Origin: a virus
Reading direction: 5' to 3' (one strand)
Virus record (IMG/VR): IMGVR_UViG_3300023093_000001
Span: 1-59,490 of that record
DNA: 59,490 bases
Shown: positions 31,515-40,421 of the stretch, in pieces
Layout: each line of letters starts with the position of its first letter
Position numbering within the stretch: the first letter of the stretch is position 1
The notes under the pieces: model-generated
Databases searched by the model: none
Told to the model about the DNA's origin: nothing
Seen by the model: the letters and a program-made list of their open reading frames with translations, nothing else
Position numbers and translations under genes: made by a program

Positions 31515-34500
31515 TTATGAAACGAACGCCTCGAAGTCTCCGAATGCGCGAATGGAGTCGGCTGCCGCATCCACCATCTTCTGGTAGTACGTGTAGTCGA
31601 CCAGATCGTGCTTACCCATCTTGTCCACGAACTCACTCTCTAGCCAGCGGTAGCCCTTACTTCCTGTGACCGCGAAGTTCTTCTCACCATCCCGACGAAT
31701 AAGAGTTCCACCCTCGGAAGTAACCGGAACGAAGCGTCCGATCTTACCGACGAACTGGCGATGCTCTTCATCAAGTGCCAGGTTGGGGTCATCGTTGTCG
31801 TTACCGGTGTAATCGATGTAGATGGCTCCCTTCTGGACCTGCTTGGTCTCACCGAGATCGCTGAACTGCTGCTGCTCGTGGCTGAAGAGCGTCTTGAAGA
31901 CTACCGGGTGCTTGAACTCAGCTCCAGTTGCCTCCCACGTACCGATCTTCTTCTCATCCGCAGCCCAAACGTACTTAGCGATGAATACGGCATCGTTGAC
32001 CAACGCCATCTTCTCGTAAGTAGCCTCGTGCTCGAACTCGTAGCCGTACCTGGCACCGAACTCCATGACCTCCTGGATGATCTCCGGTGTTGCGTTGGGG
32101 ATCTTGATCGAGTCGGTCTTGATATGAATGACGTCGTACTTTCCGTCCAGCACGTGATTCTTCAGATCGATCATGAACAGCGCGCCACGCTTGGCCACGA
32201 TGTTGTCGACGTTCTTTGGATCACGGAACATGTTGTCGAACGACGCCGAGGTAAGCCCATAGACGATGTTGATAACGATCTTGAGCGCGTAGGACAGGGC
32301 CTTGAGCTGCTCGTCTTGCTTCTCAGGATCGAAATATACGCCGTCAAGGAAAGGCTGCAGACGACCGTTGAGGACAGTACGCATCGTGTCGAAGTCCTTG
32401 CGCTTGATCGCCACACGAGCAGCCTTGAGGTCGCTGAAGGCCTGGGTATATGGCCCAAAGAGATCCAGCTGCTCGATCGACGACGGGTGCATTGACGCAA
32501 TATCCAAGACCGCGACGTTATGGTAGATGCCTGGCTTGGCAAATACATAGCCACCCTCGCTCGGGTTCTCCCCACGATAGGTCGAGACGTTCTTCTTGGT
32601 CTCGGGGTTGTACTCGTAGGTATAGCCCGGGAAGTCCTGAGACAGGTCCCGATATACGAACTTATCCTGAGGTTTGCGGTCATCGCCGAATACGATCTTG
32701 GCGGTGTGCTGCTGCGTGGAGGCATTCATCGACAGACCACTTAGCTCAGCAAGAATCTGCCGTGCTACATAATCCTGCTTGCGCTCGTTGAATACAGCCT
32801 CAGTCCCAAGAACGTCGTTGACACAGTACTCGACGATCTCTGCCCACTTGTCCTCTGGGACGGGGGTATCCCAGTCGTACTGGTTCTCGACGTGATGCAG
32901 CCCCAGCTCGATTTCCCACTTCTTCAACGACTGCTTGACAGACAGGTAGTCGAAGATATCGGTGTAGCTCAGGTTGTAAGCAGCACCGAAGTACGCGTTG
33001 GTGTTCCGATCGGACTCGATCAGACGCTTCGACAGGTTGTACAACTGGATGTTGCTGTAACCAAGCGACGCTGCGTACAGGATATGGTTGTCATACCTGC
33101 GGCAGTTGTAGCCAACGAGAAGCATCGTGAAGAGCTCTTCCACAGCCTGAGCCGTGGGGTTGATCATACGAACGACTTCTGCATCACCTTCGAACTTCCA
33201 GCAGATGACGAAAAGGTTCGGGAAGACCTCGACGTCAAAGAAGGTGAGCCTTGAATCCTGACCGTATTCGTCCGGAGCGCCCGCCTCCCCTGCGTTCTCA
33301 GATGCCAGCTTCATGTCCATCACGATCTTGAGACTCGTCAACCCCTGATGGGTCGAGTTGTTCGCGAACGCCATGAGCTTAGGCCGCATGTCCGAGACGT
33401 CGTAGATGAGTTCCTTGTTCTCATAGGCCTCTTGGAGAATATGGTGGATGAAGTCGATGTTGGACTTGGTCCCCGGATGGATCTCCTTCCGCAAGGCCCG
33501 CTGAATAAGGTCGCGCAGACCCTTTTCAGACTTGATTGTCTGTTGGCTAATCAATGTTTTCTCCTTTAGCGGTAGACCACTACTTATAGGGGCGACCGGT
33601 ACGTTGTTACATCTGGTGAGTCGACGCCTAAGAGATGAGTCTCCGGTGTATACTTTGACCTCGACTCCAGGCTCGAAGAGACGTCTGAGCTCTGTGGGAT
33701 CTCCTCCTTCATAGGTGTAATGTAGGTGGATCCCTCCACCGCTTTTACTAAACTCCGCGTAAGTCGCCGGCCACTGTGACGCCGCTTCCAGATTGCGCCC
33801 TGGATCCTTGTTGCCATCATCGTCCGTAAGGTCGAAATCAATGACAATATGGTTAAGAGGAACTTTAACAAAGTGCTCCTTGCTCGTATCTATGTCCTTT
33901 AGGACGGTTGAGACGACTTCGTTGGGTTTAGGATCGTAAGGCTTCCCATCACGCATCTTGGGAGCATCGGTCCACCACAATATAGGGTTGCCATCTTTGT
34001 TAGTGTACTGCGCGGGTTGTGTTGCCATCTCTTTGTCAAATATGGACTCGGTGGAATCCAGTACGAGACTGAAGACCATTTCGTCCTTGACCGTTTGTGT
34101 CTTGAACCGATCAGCCGAGAAACCTGAATACCATGAGCGAACTCTGGTACCGTCTGGCATCTCATGTCGATCTTCGAAGTTGTCAAAGTAATTGCCAAAT
34201 TCCTCACGGAACTTGTACTGAGCAATCTTGTACGGCACGCCGGTCTCCTCAACAAACTCCTTGTAGAGCTTGTATGCCTGAACGAGACTGATCCCGTCCT
34301 GGCTTGAGAATATGTCGTAGTGCGCTTCGATGAAGTTGTAGAACACGTCGGTCTTGAGCATCATGTCGATCGGGCGATACGAGGCGTAGAAGTCACGCCC
34401 CATGTTGCGATATACCTGCAGGCAATGCCAGGCGATCGCTCCGAGCTCAAACTTGATCTGCGATATAAGCGTCTGGTACTTACGCGGTGGAATCTTCTCA

Positions 34501-35393
34501 CCTGTCGGATGAACGTCAATGAGTCGCCGAAGAATACCAGACTTGGCATCTGTAATATGCACCGGCTTGTTCGTACCCATGAACAGAAATGCATTCACAT
34601 GCATCTTGTACGCGGGCTTGTTCTTCTCATTGATGAGCATGTCCTCGTGGGAAATGATCGAGTTCAGCTTGGTGTTGTCCTCGATCTTACTGAGGTCTCC
34701 ATCATGCTGAATTGCCACTAGCGGGTTGTGCCTGAACGCTTCTGTAGCAAACAGATTGTTGTTACCACCCAAGGCCTTCGCCTCGAATACCCCAACGTAG
34801 CCATCGAACAGCCACTGAATGAGGTTGATAACAGTACCCTTACCCGTACCAGGTCCTCCGTATAGCACGCAGAACTTCTGAATATCCTTCGCGTCCCCAG
34901 CGACAATCGCACCAATAGCCCATTCGAGCTTAGCTCGCTCGTCCGGGCTGTAGAGAATAGACATCATCTCATCGTAAGCTACTGTCGTCCCCTCTTCCAG
35001 AGGATATGGTAGTCGCTGGGACCTATAGTCTTCCTTGCTAACCTCTGTATTACTGAAGGTAAGCTCCTCGTCCAATTGCTTGTACGAATCACTTAGGTGT
35101 CCCATGTAATTGCGGAATTGAAGCCAACTGTTGGACGAGAAATTCCCCAGCAGCTTCCGGTGAACCTCAAAGGCTTGGGTCGTGACTTCCCACGCGGATA
35201 GCTCCTGATCAACAAGACGTTGCACGTCGAACTCGTCCTGAGACCACATGCCTTGATTCTCGTCCCATACAGCATAGAACGATTTAGCACGGATCATCAG
35301 ATCTTTAGAACGTGTGACTCGGAAGTCAGGATATACCGTTACAGTTCCCTTCTTACCACCATCGTCAACCTCCTTTATTTGATAGAAATCCAT
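31515..35393 (-). CDS. Replisome polyprotein: SF3 helicase, AEP primase and family B DNA polymerase
   Basis: This 1292-residue protein joins three enzymes. An SF3/D5-like helicase has Walker A GGPGTGKG near residue 178. An archaeo-eukaryotic primase (PrimPol type) has D-x-D in IVIDFDL near 517 and SGGGIHLHY near 549. A 3'-5' exonuclease plus family B polymerase has FFDVEVF near 716, motif A LDIASMHPSS near 961, motif B KIVINIVYG near 1036 and motif C HIKTDSIKI near 1089. Motif C has KTDS in place of DTDS. An in-frame AAAGGAG with TTG at 33554 could yield the exonuclease-polymerase alone. This one gene should unwind, prime and copy the genome. Confidence 0.85.
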   Translation of the reverse strand: MDFYQIKEVDDGGKKGTVTVYPDFRVTRSKDLMIRAKSFYAVWDENQGMWSQDEFDVQRLVDQELSAWEVTTQAFEVHRKLLGNFSSNSWLQFRNYMGHLSDSYKQLDEELTFSNTEVSKEDYRSQRLPYPLEEGTTVAYDEMMSILYSPDERAKLEWAIGAIVAGDAKDIQKFCVLYGGPGTGKGTVINLIQWLFDGYVGVFEAKALGGNNNLFATEAFRHNPLVAIQHDGDLSKIEDNTKLNSIISHEDMLINEKNKPAYKMHVNAFLFMGTNKPVHITDAKSGILRRLIDVHPTGEKIPPRKYQTLISQIKFELGAIAWHCLQVYRNMGRDFYASYRPIDMMLKTDVFYNFIEAHYDIFSSQDGISLVQAYKLYKEFVEETGVPYKIAQYKFREEFGNYFDNFEDRHEMPDGTRVRSWYSGFSADRFKTQTVKDEMVFSLVLDSTESIFDKEMATQPAQYTNKDGNPILWWTDAPKMRDGKPYDPKPNEVVSTVLKDIDTSKEHFVKVPLNHIVIDFDLTDDDGNKDPGRNLEAASQWPATYAEFSKSGGGIHLHYTYEGGDPTELRRLFEPGVEVKVYTGDSSLRRRLTRCNNVPVAPISSGLPLKEKTLISQQTIKSEKGLRDLIQRALRKEIHPGTKSNIDFIHHILQEAYENKELIYDVSDMRPKLMAFANNSTHQGLTSLKIVMDMKLASENAGEAGAPDEYGQDSRLTFFDVEVFPNLFVICWKFEGDAEVVRMINPTAQAVEELFTMLLVGYNCRRYDNHILYAASLGYSNIQLYNLSKRLIESDRNTNAYFGAAYNLSYTDIFDYLSVKQSLKKWEIELGLHHVENQYDWDTPVPEDKWAEIVEYCVNDVLGTEAVFNERKQDYVARQILAELSGLSMNASTQQHTAKIVFGDDRKPQDKFVYRDLSQDFPGYTYEYNPETKKNVSTYRGENPSEGGYVFAKPGIYHNVAVLDIASMHPSSIEQLDLFGPYTQAFSDLKAARVAIKRKDFDTMRTVLNGRLQPFLDGVYFDPEKQDEQLKALSYALKIVINIVYGLTSASFDNMFRDPKNVDNIVAKRGALFMIDLKNHVLDGKYDVIHIKTDSIKIPNATPEIIQEVMEFGARYGYEFEHEATYEKMALVNDAVFIAKYVWAADEKKIGTWEATGAEFKHPVVFKTLFSHEQQQFSDLGETKQVQKGAIYIDYTGNDNDDPNLALDEEHRQFVGKIGRFVPVTSEGGTLIRRDGEKNFAVTGSKGYRWLESEFVDKMGKHDLVDYTYYQKMVDAAADSIRAFGDFEAFVS
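33552..33570 (-). promoter_or_regulatory. Internal in-frame ribosome binding site and TTG in the replisome gene
   Basis: CTAAAGGAGAAAACATTG puts a TTG (33554) five bases after AAAGGAG..., in frame at the primase-polymerase boundary (LPLKEKTLISQQ). A 679-residue exonuclease-polymerase would result. TTG is a weak start, and the LPLK residues may simply be conserved protein sequence. Confidence 0.35.
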
Positions 35394-35405
35394 TTACCCA
35401 CCCCC

Positions 35406-35951
35406 TTAAGGCTCATTGTTTTCAAGCAGATACGCTGCCAACTGATACCAGATTTCAACTTTTCTCTGATCTTCCCTCGGATCTCTCAAAGGAAATAGGC
35501 CTCCACGACCATCGGCAGAATACGTTCGGTTGATTAGGCGATCGAGAATTATGTCCACATCGACGTTGTAGTCTTCAGTGAACTCTTCATCGACATAAGG
35601 GCGAAGCCCTAGATTGTCAATAAGCACCCAGAACCACTCAAAGGGGTCCTCAGATGCCTCGAAAGCCGCTCTCCGACTGAGCGCGACCAGCATTTCAAGC
35701 ATGGAACATCCTTCTTCCAGCCATAGCTGATCGCGCTCAATCGACATCTCTTCGAGGAAATCCTCTCGGAGCTCCCGCCCGTCTTCTACCCGATTGTCAT
35801 CATTATGGACAAACCATGTGAACTCTTTTCGATAGAGCGCTACGGCTAGTTGCCAATATGATCGTGCAGGGTTCCGGTTTTGAAGTGGCCCTATGTTCTT
35901 ATAGAGCCAATCTAGATACCGTGCATCCAGTGTTCGGTCATCACTCGTCAT
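35406..35951 (-). CDS. Conserved phage protein upstream of the replisome gene
   Basis: This 181-residue, mainly helical acidic protein has YWQLAVALYRKEFTWFVHND, DGRELREDFLEEM and PFEWFWVLIDNLGL. I have seen this pattern in hypothetical proteins near phage polymerases. GAGGAGTA precedes the ATG; it overlaps the upstream gene by 11 bp. Confidence 0.6.
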   Translation of the reverse strand: MTSDDRTLDARYLDWLYKNIGPLQNRNPARSYWQLAVALYRKEFTWFVHNDDNRVEDGRELREDFLEEMSIERDQLWLEEGCSMLEMLVALSRRAAFEASEDPFEWFWVLIDNLGLRPYVDEEFTEDYNVDVDIILDRLINRTYSADGRGGLFPLRDPREDQRKVEIWYQLAAYLLENNEP

Positions 35952-36759
35952 TACTCCTCATACGACCTACACGACGTCCGTTGCCTTCACCAGAGGTAAC
36001 CCCGTGGACTACCTCGCTGAAGTTTCGATCGTCCCTGGTGATCTCGTAGTCGGTCGTCATCTTCTCGTTGCGGACGTAGACGATATCTTTGTCCTCGCTC
36101 TTGAAGCCCCACCGGTGAAGGTTGGCCGCACCAACGACAGTGTCGACGTCGAAAATGATGTGCGATGCATCATCCGCAAGCACGTCATCGTCAGCCCAGT
36201 ACGTGAGCGTGATCTGATCGTAGTTCGTCTCGTTGAGCATCCACTCGGCTGCATCGATGACGTACGGGCGATCGAAACTCCGAGGAGCGTCCACCCAAGA
36301 CTCGTCTCCGATGTCTTCTGGGTCAGGCTGCGGGTTGTCGAAGATGTTGCCCTCTTGGATGTTGACATCATCGTGATCTTCAGTACCTCGAGCAGGGTCT
36401 CCCGCCTCAATGCCGTCGCCCATCTGAATCAGCTCCTCTGTTGTAGGAACTCTTCCATGGGCTCGACGAAAGGCATCCGAGTCAGTTTCTGATTCTTCAT
36501 CGGCGTAGCCCTGAGTCTCGATGATCCGCTCTGCGACCGCCGCGATTACCGGGTCGACCGGAGTCACGTTGTACTTCGGCTTGAGGTCGGTGAGTTCGGG
36601 CTTTGGCACACCGTTCTTACGATATGCCTCCTTGACCGACTCAATCTCTGTGTCGGCGATCTGCTTGAAGTGCTTCTTGAAGACGAGATATCCGATACCG
36701 AATCCGGCACCAACACCCACGACTCCAACTCCTGCTGTGATGAGTAGTTGCTTGTTCAT
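35941..36759 (-). CDS. Membrane-anchored phage protein
   Basis: This 272-residue protein has one N-terminal transmembrane segment (LLITAGVGVVGVGAGFGIGYLVF), then a charged helix, an acidic linker (residues 90-150) and a C-terminal domain with PYVIDAAEWMLNETNYDQITLTYW and DKDIVYVRNEKMTTDYEITRDD. It belongs to a run of membrane genes at 35.9-49 kb. AAGGAGAG precedes the ATG. Confidence 0.6.
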   Translation of the reverse strand: MNKQLLITAGVGVVGVGAGFGIGYLVFKKHFKQIADTEIESVKEAYRKNGVPKPELTDLKPKYNVTPVDPVIAAVAERIIETQGYADEESETDSDAFRRAHGRVPTTEELIQMGDGIEAGDPARGTEDHDDVNIQEGNIFDNPQPDPEDIGDESWVDAPRSFDRPYVIDAAEWMLNETNYDQITLTYWADDDVLADDASHIIFDVDTVVGAANLHRWGFKSEDKDIVYVRNEKMTTDYEITRDDRNFSEVVHGVTSGEGNGRRVGRMRSNDE

Positions 36760-37026
36760 CTACTTGCTCTCCTTCGGGGTACGGCTCTGGCGCCGGGGCT
36801 TGTTCTGCTCGTGCAACTTTCGACGAAGCTCCTGCATTTTCTCGTTCTCTTGGAACGGGCGCTCGGTCAGATGCGGCTTCGGAACGTACTTCGGCTTGGT
36901 CTTCGTCGAAACCGTCTCGCCAACCACAACGGGGTCCGTGGTGGTCTCGGTGACTGGCACGGCACGGCGCCACGATCCGGGCTTGGGTCGCTCTTCAGGG
37001 GTGGGGTCTACTTCGTTGTTGCTCAT
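36760..37026 (-). CDS. Basic, Pro-rich small protein
   Basis: This 88-residue protein is rich in Pro, Lys, Arg and Thr, probably disordered at the start with a basic helix at the end (EKMQELRRKLHEQNK). It lies between two membrane-protein genes. Function unknown. Confidence 0.55.
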   Translation of the reverse strand: MSNNEVDPTPEERPKPGSWRRAVPVTETTTDPVVVGETVSTKTKPKYVPKPHLTERPFQENEKMQELRRKLHEQNKPRRQSRTPKESK

Positions 37027-37072
37027 CAGGTACTTCTCCTTTGTGGCCAGAGCCGTTAAATATGGGTTGGGG

Positions 37073-37987
37073 TTACAGCTTGGAGTTGATCTCTCCGTCG
37101 ACGTTGAAGTCCAGCAGGATGCCGTCCGTCTCGCCGTTCAGGAACTGCTTCTTGGCCTGCGAGTTGACCGGGTTCTCCCAGCCAAAGTCGATGTAGCCGT
37201 CCTTGCTTTCCGGAAGATCGCGGTGAAGCCATCCAACGACCTGGCCGGCGGGAACCTCGGGAATGCCAAGCCAACTATATACCTCGTTGAGGTAGACGTA
37301 GCCACGAGCTTCGAGTCGATCGTTAGCCCAGTTCTGCATGTTCTTCAGGAACAGGAAGTTGAGCTCTCGTTTGGACCGCTCATAGTTCTTGTTGGACGGA
37401 TCGAACCACTGGACGTAGGGCGAGAGGCCTTCGCCAGTGAAGATCTTGACCTTGGTCTTCTTGCCGTCCTCATCCTCGACCACCTCGGTGCTGATGCCGT
37501 ATCGAATATCGGCTTCTTTGTCGGCACCGATGGCCTCGATGACACGCTGGCGATACGCGTTGAGTGCACTCTCAGCAGACTTGACCGCGGCTACGAGAGC
37601 AACCTGACGCTTCTGCGCAAGTCCCTGTCCGGCGATGATGGAAATGGACGAAGCCAGCGCAAGCGACACGCCAGGACCGTAGAGCTTGACCAGATCCAGA
37701 CCCGTGTGGAGGTACAGGTAGGCAAGGTCCTTCTGACGATCCTTCGGCGATGCGTATTCACCAGCTGCAGACTTCTCCGAGATGACGACCTTGCCCATCT
37801 CGTGGTTGTCCACCAGCGGCTCGAGCTTAAGGGTTGCCCGAGCGACCAGAACGGTAGCTGCCAAGTTACCCACAACACCGACTGCCGTGAGGATCTGGGG
37901 CGAATATCGGCTAACCCGACCTGCCACCAGCTGCACCTTCGGCCCACCAACAACGGCGAGCTTTCCAGCGATTGATGCGAAATTCAT
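37073..37987 (-). CDS. DUF6353-like membrane protein 1
   Basis: This 304-residue protein has hydrophobic segments ILTAVGVVGNLAATVLVARA and YGPGVSLALASSISIIAGQG. A soluble part follows with ALNAYRQRVIEAIGADKEAD, LFLKNMQNWANDRLEARGYV and LNEVYSWLGIPEVPAGQVVGW. It matches the layout of the other such protein at 43334-44119. The family is known to me only as uncharacterised (DUF6353). It should sit in the inner membrane with a large cytosolic domain. Confidence 0.6.
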   Translation of the reverse strand: MNFASIAGKLAVVGGPKVQLVAGRVSRYSPQILTAVGVVGNLAATVLVARATLKLEPLVDNHEMGKVVISEKSAAGEYASPKDRQKDLAYLYLHTGLDLVKLYGPGVSLALASSISIIAGQGLAQKRQVALVAAVKSAESALNAYRQRVIEAIGADKEADIRYGISTEVVEDEDGKKTKVKIFTGEGLSPYVQWFDPSNKNYERSKRELNFLFLKNMQNWANDRLEARGYVYLNEVYSWLGIPEVPAGQVVGWLHRDLPESKDGYIDFGWENPVNSQAKKQFLNGETDGILLDFNVDGEINSKL

Positions 37988-38226
37988 TTCATTCTCCTTG
38001 TGTTGACTACTTGTTCGTAGATTCGTTCAACGTCGACTGGAATATGAGCTTCCACTGTGTAATCGACGTAGTCTTCACCCGTGTAAAACGTCAAGGTAAC
38101 AAGTCTCTTCGGAAAGAGACCCGTGGTTCCGCTCTTGGCTACGGCCTTGACCCAGCCCCCGAAAGGGATAAAATCACCGACTCGAATTAGCTTGGCGGGC
38201 ACCACGACTGACCTGACGTTATCCAT
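37984..38226 (-). CDS. Small SH3-like beta protein
   Basis: This 80-residue protein has VRVGDFIPFGGWVKAVA and RLVTLTFYTGEDYVDYTVEA, a small beta-barrel pattern shared with 38261-38455, 38455-38634 and 44716-44898. It overlaps the membrane gene start by 4 bp. Function unknown. Confidence 0.55.
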   Translation of the reverse strand: MDNVRSVVVPAKLIRVGDFIPFGGWVKAVAKSGTTGLFPKRLVTLTFYTGEDYVDYTVEAHIPVDVERIYEQVVNTRRMK

Positions 38227-38260
38227 TAGTGGATGTGTTCCTTGAGGTACTGCATTGGAG

Positions 38261-38455
38261 CTACTCCTTCATTTCGTGGTAGATCCCATTGAAGAACTGG
38301 ACTTCCTCACCGTTCTCGAACCAGACGTTGGTACGACCATCGCCCATGTCATCGACGCTAGTAATGGGTGAGCCTGAATATGGTGTTCCCGGAACGTTCT
38401 TGATGACGTCCCCGACCTCGAACTCCTCCGGCTTCTTGGCAATACGCTCTGCCAT
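38261..38455 (-). CDS. Small SH3-like beta protein
   Basis: This 64-residue protein has FEVGDVIKNVPGTPYSGSPI, then VWFENGEEVQF. The (V)GD-V...V-x-F-x-N/G-G pattern suggests the same fold as its neighbours. The start overlaps the upstream stop (TAATG). Confidence 0.55.
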   Translation of the reverse strand: MAERIAKKPEEFEVGDVIKNVPGTPYSGSPITSVDDMGDGRTNVWFENGEEVQFFNGIYHEMKE

Positions 38456-38634
38456 TAGAACCTACCTCCTTGATCCATGATCAGCTCGTACGTCTTCTCC
38501 GGCGTGATGACCTTGCCATTCGCGAAGGTGATCTCGACGTAATCGCGGTTTTGCTTGCGCACGCTCTTAACCGTGCCGTACTCGGGACTGTAGTCGCCCA
38601 CAGCCACCTCCTCGGCTGGAATTGGAAGTGCCAT
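38455..38634 (-). CDS. Small SH3-like beta protein, 59 residues
   Basis: The ORF MALPIPAEEVAVGDYSPEYG and onward has TVKSVRKQNRDYVEITFANG. The start and stop both overlap neighbours as TAATG, so it is part of a tightly coupled operon. Confidence 0.55.
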   Translation of the reverse strand: MALPIPAEEVAVGDYSPEYGTVKSVRKQNRDYVEITFANGKVITPEKTYELIMDQGGRF

Positions 38635-38837
38635 TACTTGTGTCCGCCTCTCTTACGCTTCTTACGACGCTCGACTGCCTTACGGTGAGCAAGGACTGCA
38701 CGCTCTCTACTGCGCTCATCCATGCCCGGAAGGGCCTCGTACGTCATCTTGATCTGCTCGCTAGCCCCCTGCGCGGCCTCACCCAAAGCTCTGGCAGCCC
38801 GGATGGTCTCCTGATAACGATCCTCTGGCGACTGCAT
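38634..38837 (-). CDS. Small basic helical protein
   Basis: This 67-residue protein ends in a very basic run (HRKAVERRKKRKRGGHK). The first half is helical (AARALGEAAQGASEQIKMTY). It may bind nucleic acid or the membrane face. Function unknown. Confidence 0.55.
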   Translation of the reverse strand: MQSPEDRYQETIRAARALGEAAQGASEQIKMTYEALPGMDERSRERAVLAHRKAVERRKKRKRGGHK

Positions 38838-39460
38838 TACGGCAGCTCGATCGGCGGCGGGAAGATAAGCGCGTAACCGGGGAACTGCCCACCAACACGC
38901 TTGATGTCGGTGTAGCCCATGTTTACCCAGCCGAACTTCTCGTCGATGAAGTTGCCGGTGATTCCAAGAGCAGACTTCAGGTCTGCCACAGATGCCTGCC
39001 CATATGCCTCGATGAGGTTACCGACCTTGTCCATGACCTCCTGTGCATCTCCTCTGGACTCGACGACGAACTCACTGACAACGTCGCTCGGGATGTTCGA
39101 TACGGCCTTGGGCTGGACTGCGGCCTTAGGGGTTGCTCCGCCACCGTTAGCATAGGGAGTGTATCCTCGAGTACTTACTGATCTGGACGAATATCCCTGC
39201 GCTGTGCCTCCGAAGAGCGTCCGACGAAGAGCAGACTCTCCCACGTCGAATATGAGGTCCTTCACACGAGGCAAGATGACCTCCATCAGGACGTACTGAC
39301 CGACGCTAGCGCCATCCTCACCCTTGAAGTTCTCCGCGATACGGCGTCCGAGAGGCTTCTTACGCTGAACTGCACCACCCTCGATGACCTTTTCGACTAC
39401 TTTTTCGTCCTCAGGCCCATCCGCTTTGTCCTGATTACTGTTGCTGGCGTAACTTGTCAT
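38837..39460 (-). CDS. Conserved early phage protein
   Basis: This 207-residue protein has RRIAENFKGEDGASVGQYVLMEVILPRVKDLI, a Ser/Gly-rich linker, then VVSEFVVESRGDAQEVMDKVGNLIEAYGQASVADL and a C-terminal GWVNMGYTDIKRVGGQFPGYAL (segments listed piecewise). I know this layout from many phages, always as hypothetical. The AEN...SVG...YVL block may be an amphipathic helix. Confidence 0.6.
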   Translation of the reverse strand: MTSYASNSNQDKADGPEDEKVVEKVIEGGAVQRKKPLGRRIAENFKGEDGASVGQYVLMEVILPRVKDLIFDVGESALRRTLFGGTAQGYSSRSVSTRGYTPYANGGGATPKAAVQPKAVSNIPSDVVSEFVVESRGDAQEVMDKVGNLIEAYGQASVADLKSALGITGNFIDEKFGWVNMGYTDIKRVGGQFPGYALIFPPPIELP

Positions 39461-39493
39461 GAATATGCTCTAATCTCTTAAATGTCGGCAAAA

Positions 39494-39518
39494 CCTATAA
39501 GCCGTGGATGGCTTATAG
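39494..39518 (-). terminator. Hairpin terminator
   Basis: CTATAAGCC pairs with GGCTTATAG around GTGGAT; the minus-strand 3' side runs into GTTTTGCC. It lies just after the 39529-39867 gene. Confidence 0.6.
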
Positions 39519-39528
39519 ATCTCTTATG

Positions 39529-39867
39529 CTAGGACTCGGTGGGCTCGTCCTTCTGCCCCTCGGCGATGTCCGTGACGGTATCGGCGTAGCCGTCCTTGAA
39601 GGTGGTCTTACCCTCGGAGACGTCTTTGCCGAGCTTGACACCGCCCTTGAAGCCGTCGACGGTGGACTGGATCATGCGCTCGATGTAACCACCGGCTGCG
39701 TCACCCGCGACTGCTGCGAGAGTGACTCCACCGACGCCGACGAGGATCTTGCTGGCGAGCTTCATGCCGACCGGGGTGGTTGCCGTGATGACATTCCCGA
39801 CGACTGCTCCAGCACCGAGTGAGGTGGCGGCGCCTGCGACGAGCTTGATAACTGGTACGATGTTCAT
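39529..39867 (-). CDS. Small membrane protein
   Basis: This 112-residue protein is Gly/Ala/Val-rich with two or three hydrophobic segments (VIKLVAGAATSLGAGAVVGN, ILVGVGGVTLAAVAGDAAGG). A soluble acidic tail follows. It is driven by the promoter-like element at 39963-39992 and uses an AAGGAGAAAAAACAG ribosome site. Confidence 0.6.
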   Translation of the reverse strand: MNIVPVIKLVAGAATSLGAGAVVGNVITATTPVGMKLASKILVGVGGVTLAAVAGDAAGGYIERMIQSTVDGFKGGVKLGKDVSEGKTTFKDGYADTVTDIAEGQKDEPTES

Positions 39868-39962
39868 CTGTTTTTTCTCCTTGTTGTGGTTTGAGGCATA
39901 AGTGAAACCGCTTGTACATTAATGAGTACAAATTGCTAGAAGTCAATAAGTCCTTCTACGGG

Positions 39963-39992
39963 TTCACTATAAGCTGTGTAATTCGTGCGAGG
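39963..39992 (-). promoter_or_regulatory. Promoter-like element P1
   Basis: The minus strand reads CTCGCACGAATTACAC, then AGCTTATAGTGAAC. It points at the 39529-39867 gene. Between it and the gene lies the inverted repeat TTGTAC/GTACAA. Confidence 0.65.
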
Positions 39993-39993
39993 G

Positions 39994-40290
39994 TTAGACC
40001 TGGGCGATACCAGGCTCGCCGTACTTGGTGGTGACGGTGCGTTGGAGGAACAAGATCTTGCCGACGGTCGGCATGTGCAGCCCCTTGGTTCGAGCCTCGT
40101 AGTCCTTGAGGAACTCCTCACGGCCTTCAGGTGTGTCGATCCGAGCGCTGTTCATGTTGGGCATCCAGACACCCCATTCGACGGTTCCATCGGGCCACTG
40201 GATGCCGTACTCGATCTCTTTCATGGTCTTACCCTTCTGGTAATCCTTGTTCGAGTAGGGGTTCTTTGGTGCAGTCGGAAGTGTTGTCAT
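39994..40290 (-). CDS. Conserved small phage protein
   Basis: This 98-residue protein has EIEYGIQWPDGTVEWGVWMP and a C-terminal KILFLQRTVTTKYGEP. Exact AAGGAGAAAAACTGATG before the gene. I know similar proteins only as hypothetical. The stop is directly followed by a promoter-like element for the next gene. Confidence 0.55.
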   Translation of the reverse strand: MTTLPTAPKNPYSNKDYQKGKTMKEIEYGIQWPDGTVEWGVWMPNMNSARIDTPEGREEFLKDYEARTKGLHMPTVGKILFLQRTVTTKYGEPGIAQV

Positions 40291-40304
40291 CAGTTTTTCT
40301 CCTT
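40288..40304 (-). promoter_or_regulatory. Start-associated sequence
   Basis: Exact AAGGAGAAAAACTGATG before the 39994-40290 gene. Confidence 0.75.
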
Positions 40305-40324
40305 TTGAAATATGAGTTGAAAGA

Positions 40325-40410
40325 GGGGTGGTGGCGGAAGCAGTTGAGGAAAGGGCTCCACTGCTGGCGATTTCCTAGAGGCGAAAATTCGAATCCGCAC
40401 GCCACCACCC
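40325..40410. other. Structured element, 11-bp closing stem, tRNA-like end
   Basis: GGGTGGTGGCG pairs perfectly with CGCCACCACCC. Inside, AGCAGT pairs with ACTGCT, and on the plus strand TTCGAATCC resembles a tRNA T-loop, but the T-stem does not pair. It may be a decayed tRNA-like element or a complex terminator after 40422-41153. Confidence 0.45.
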
Positions 40411-40421
40411 GCTCAGTTGCT

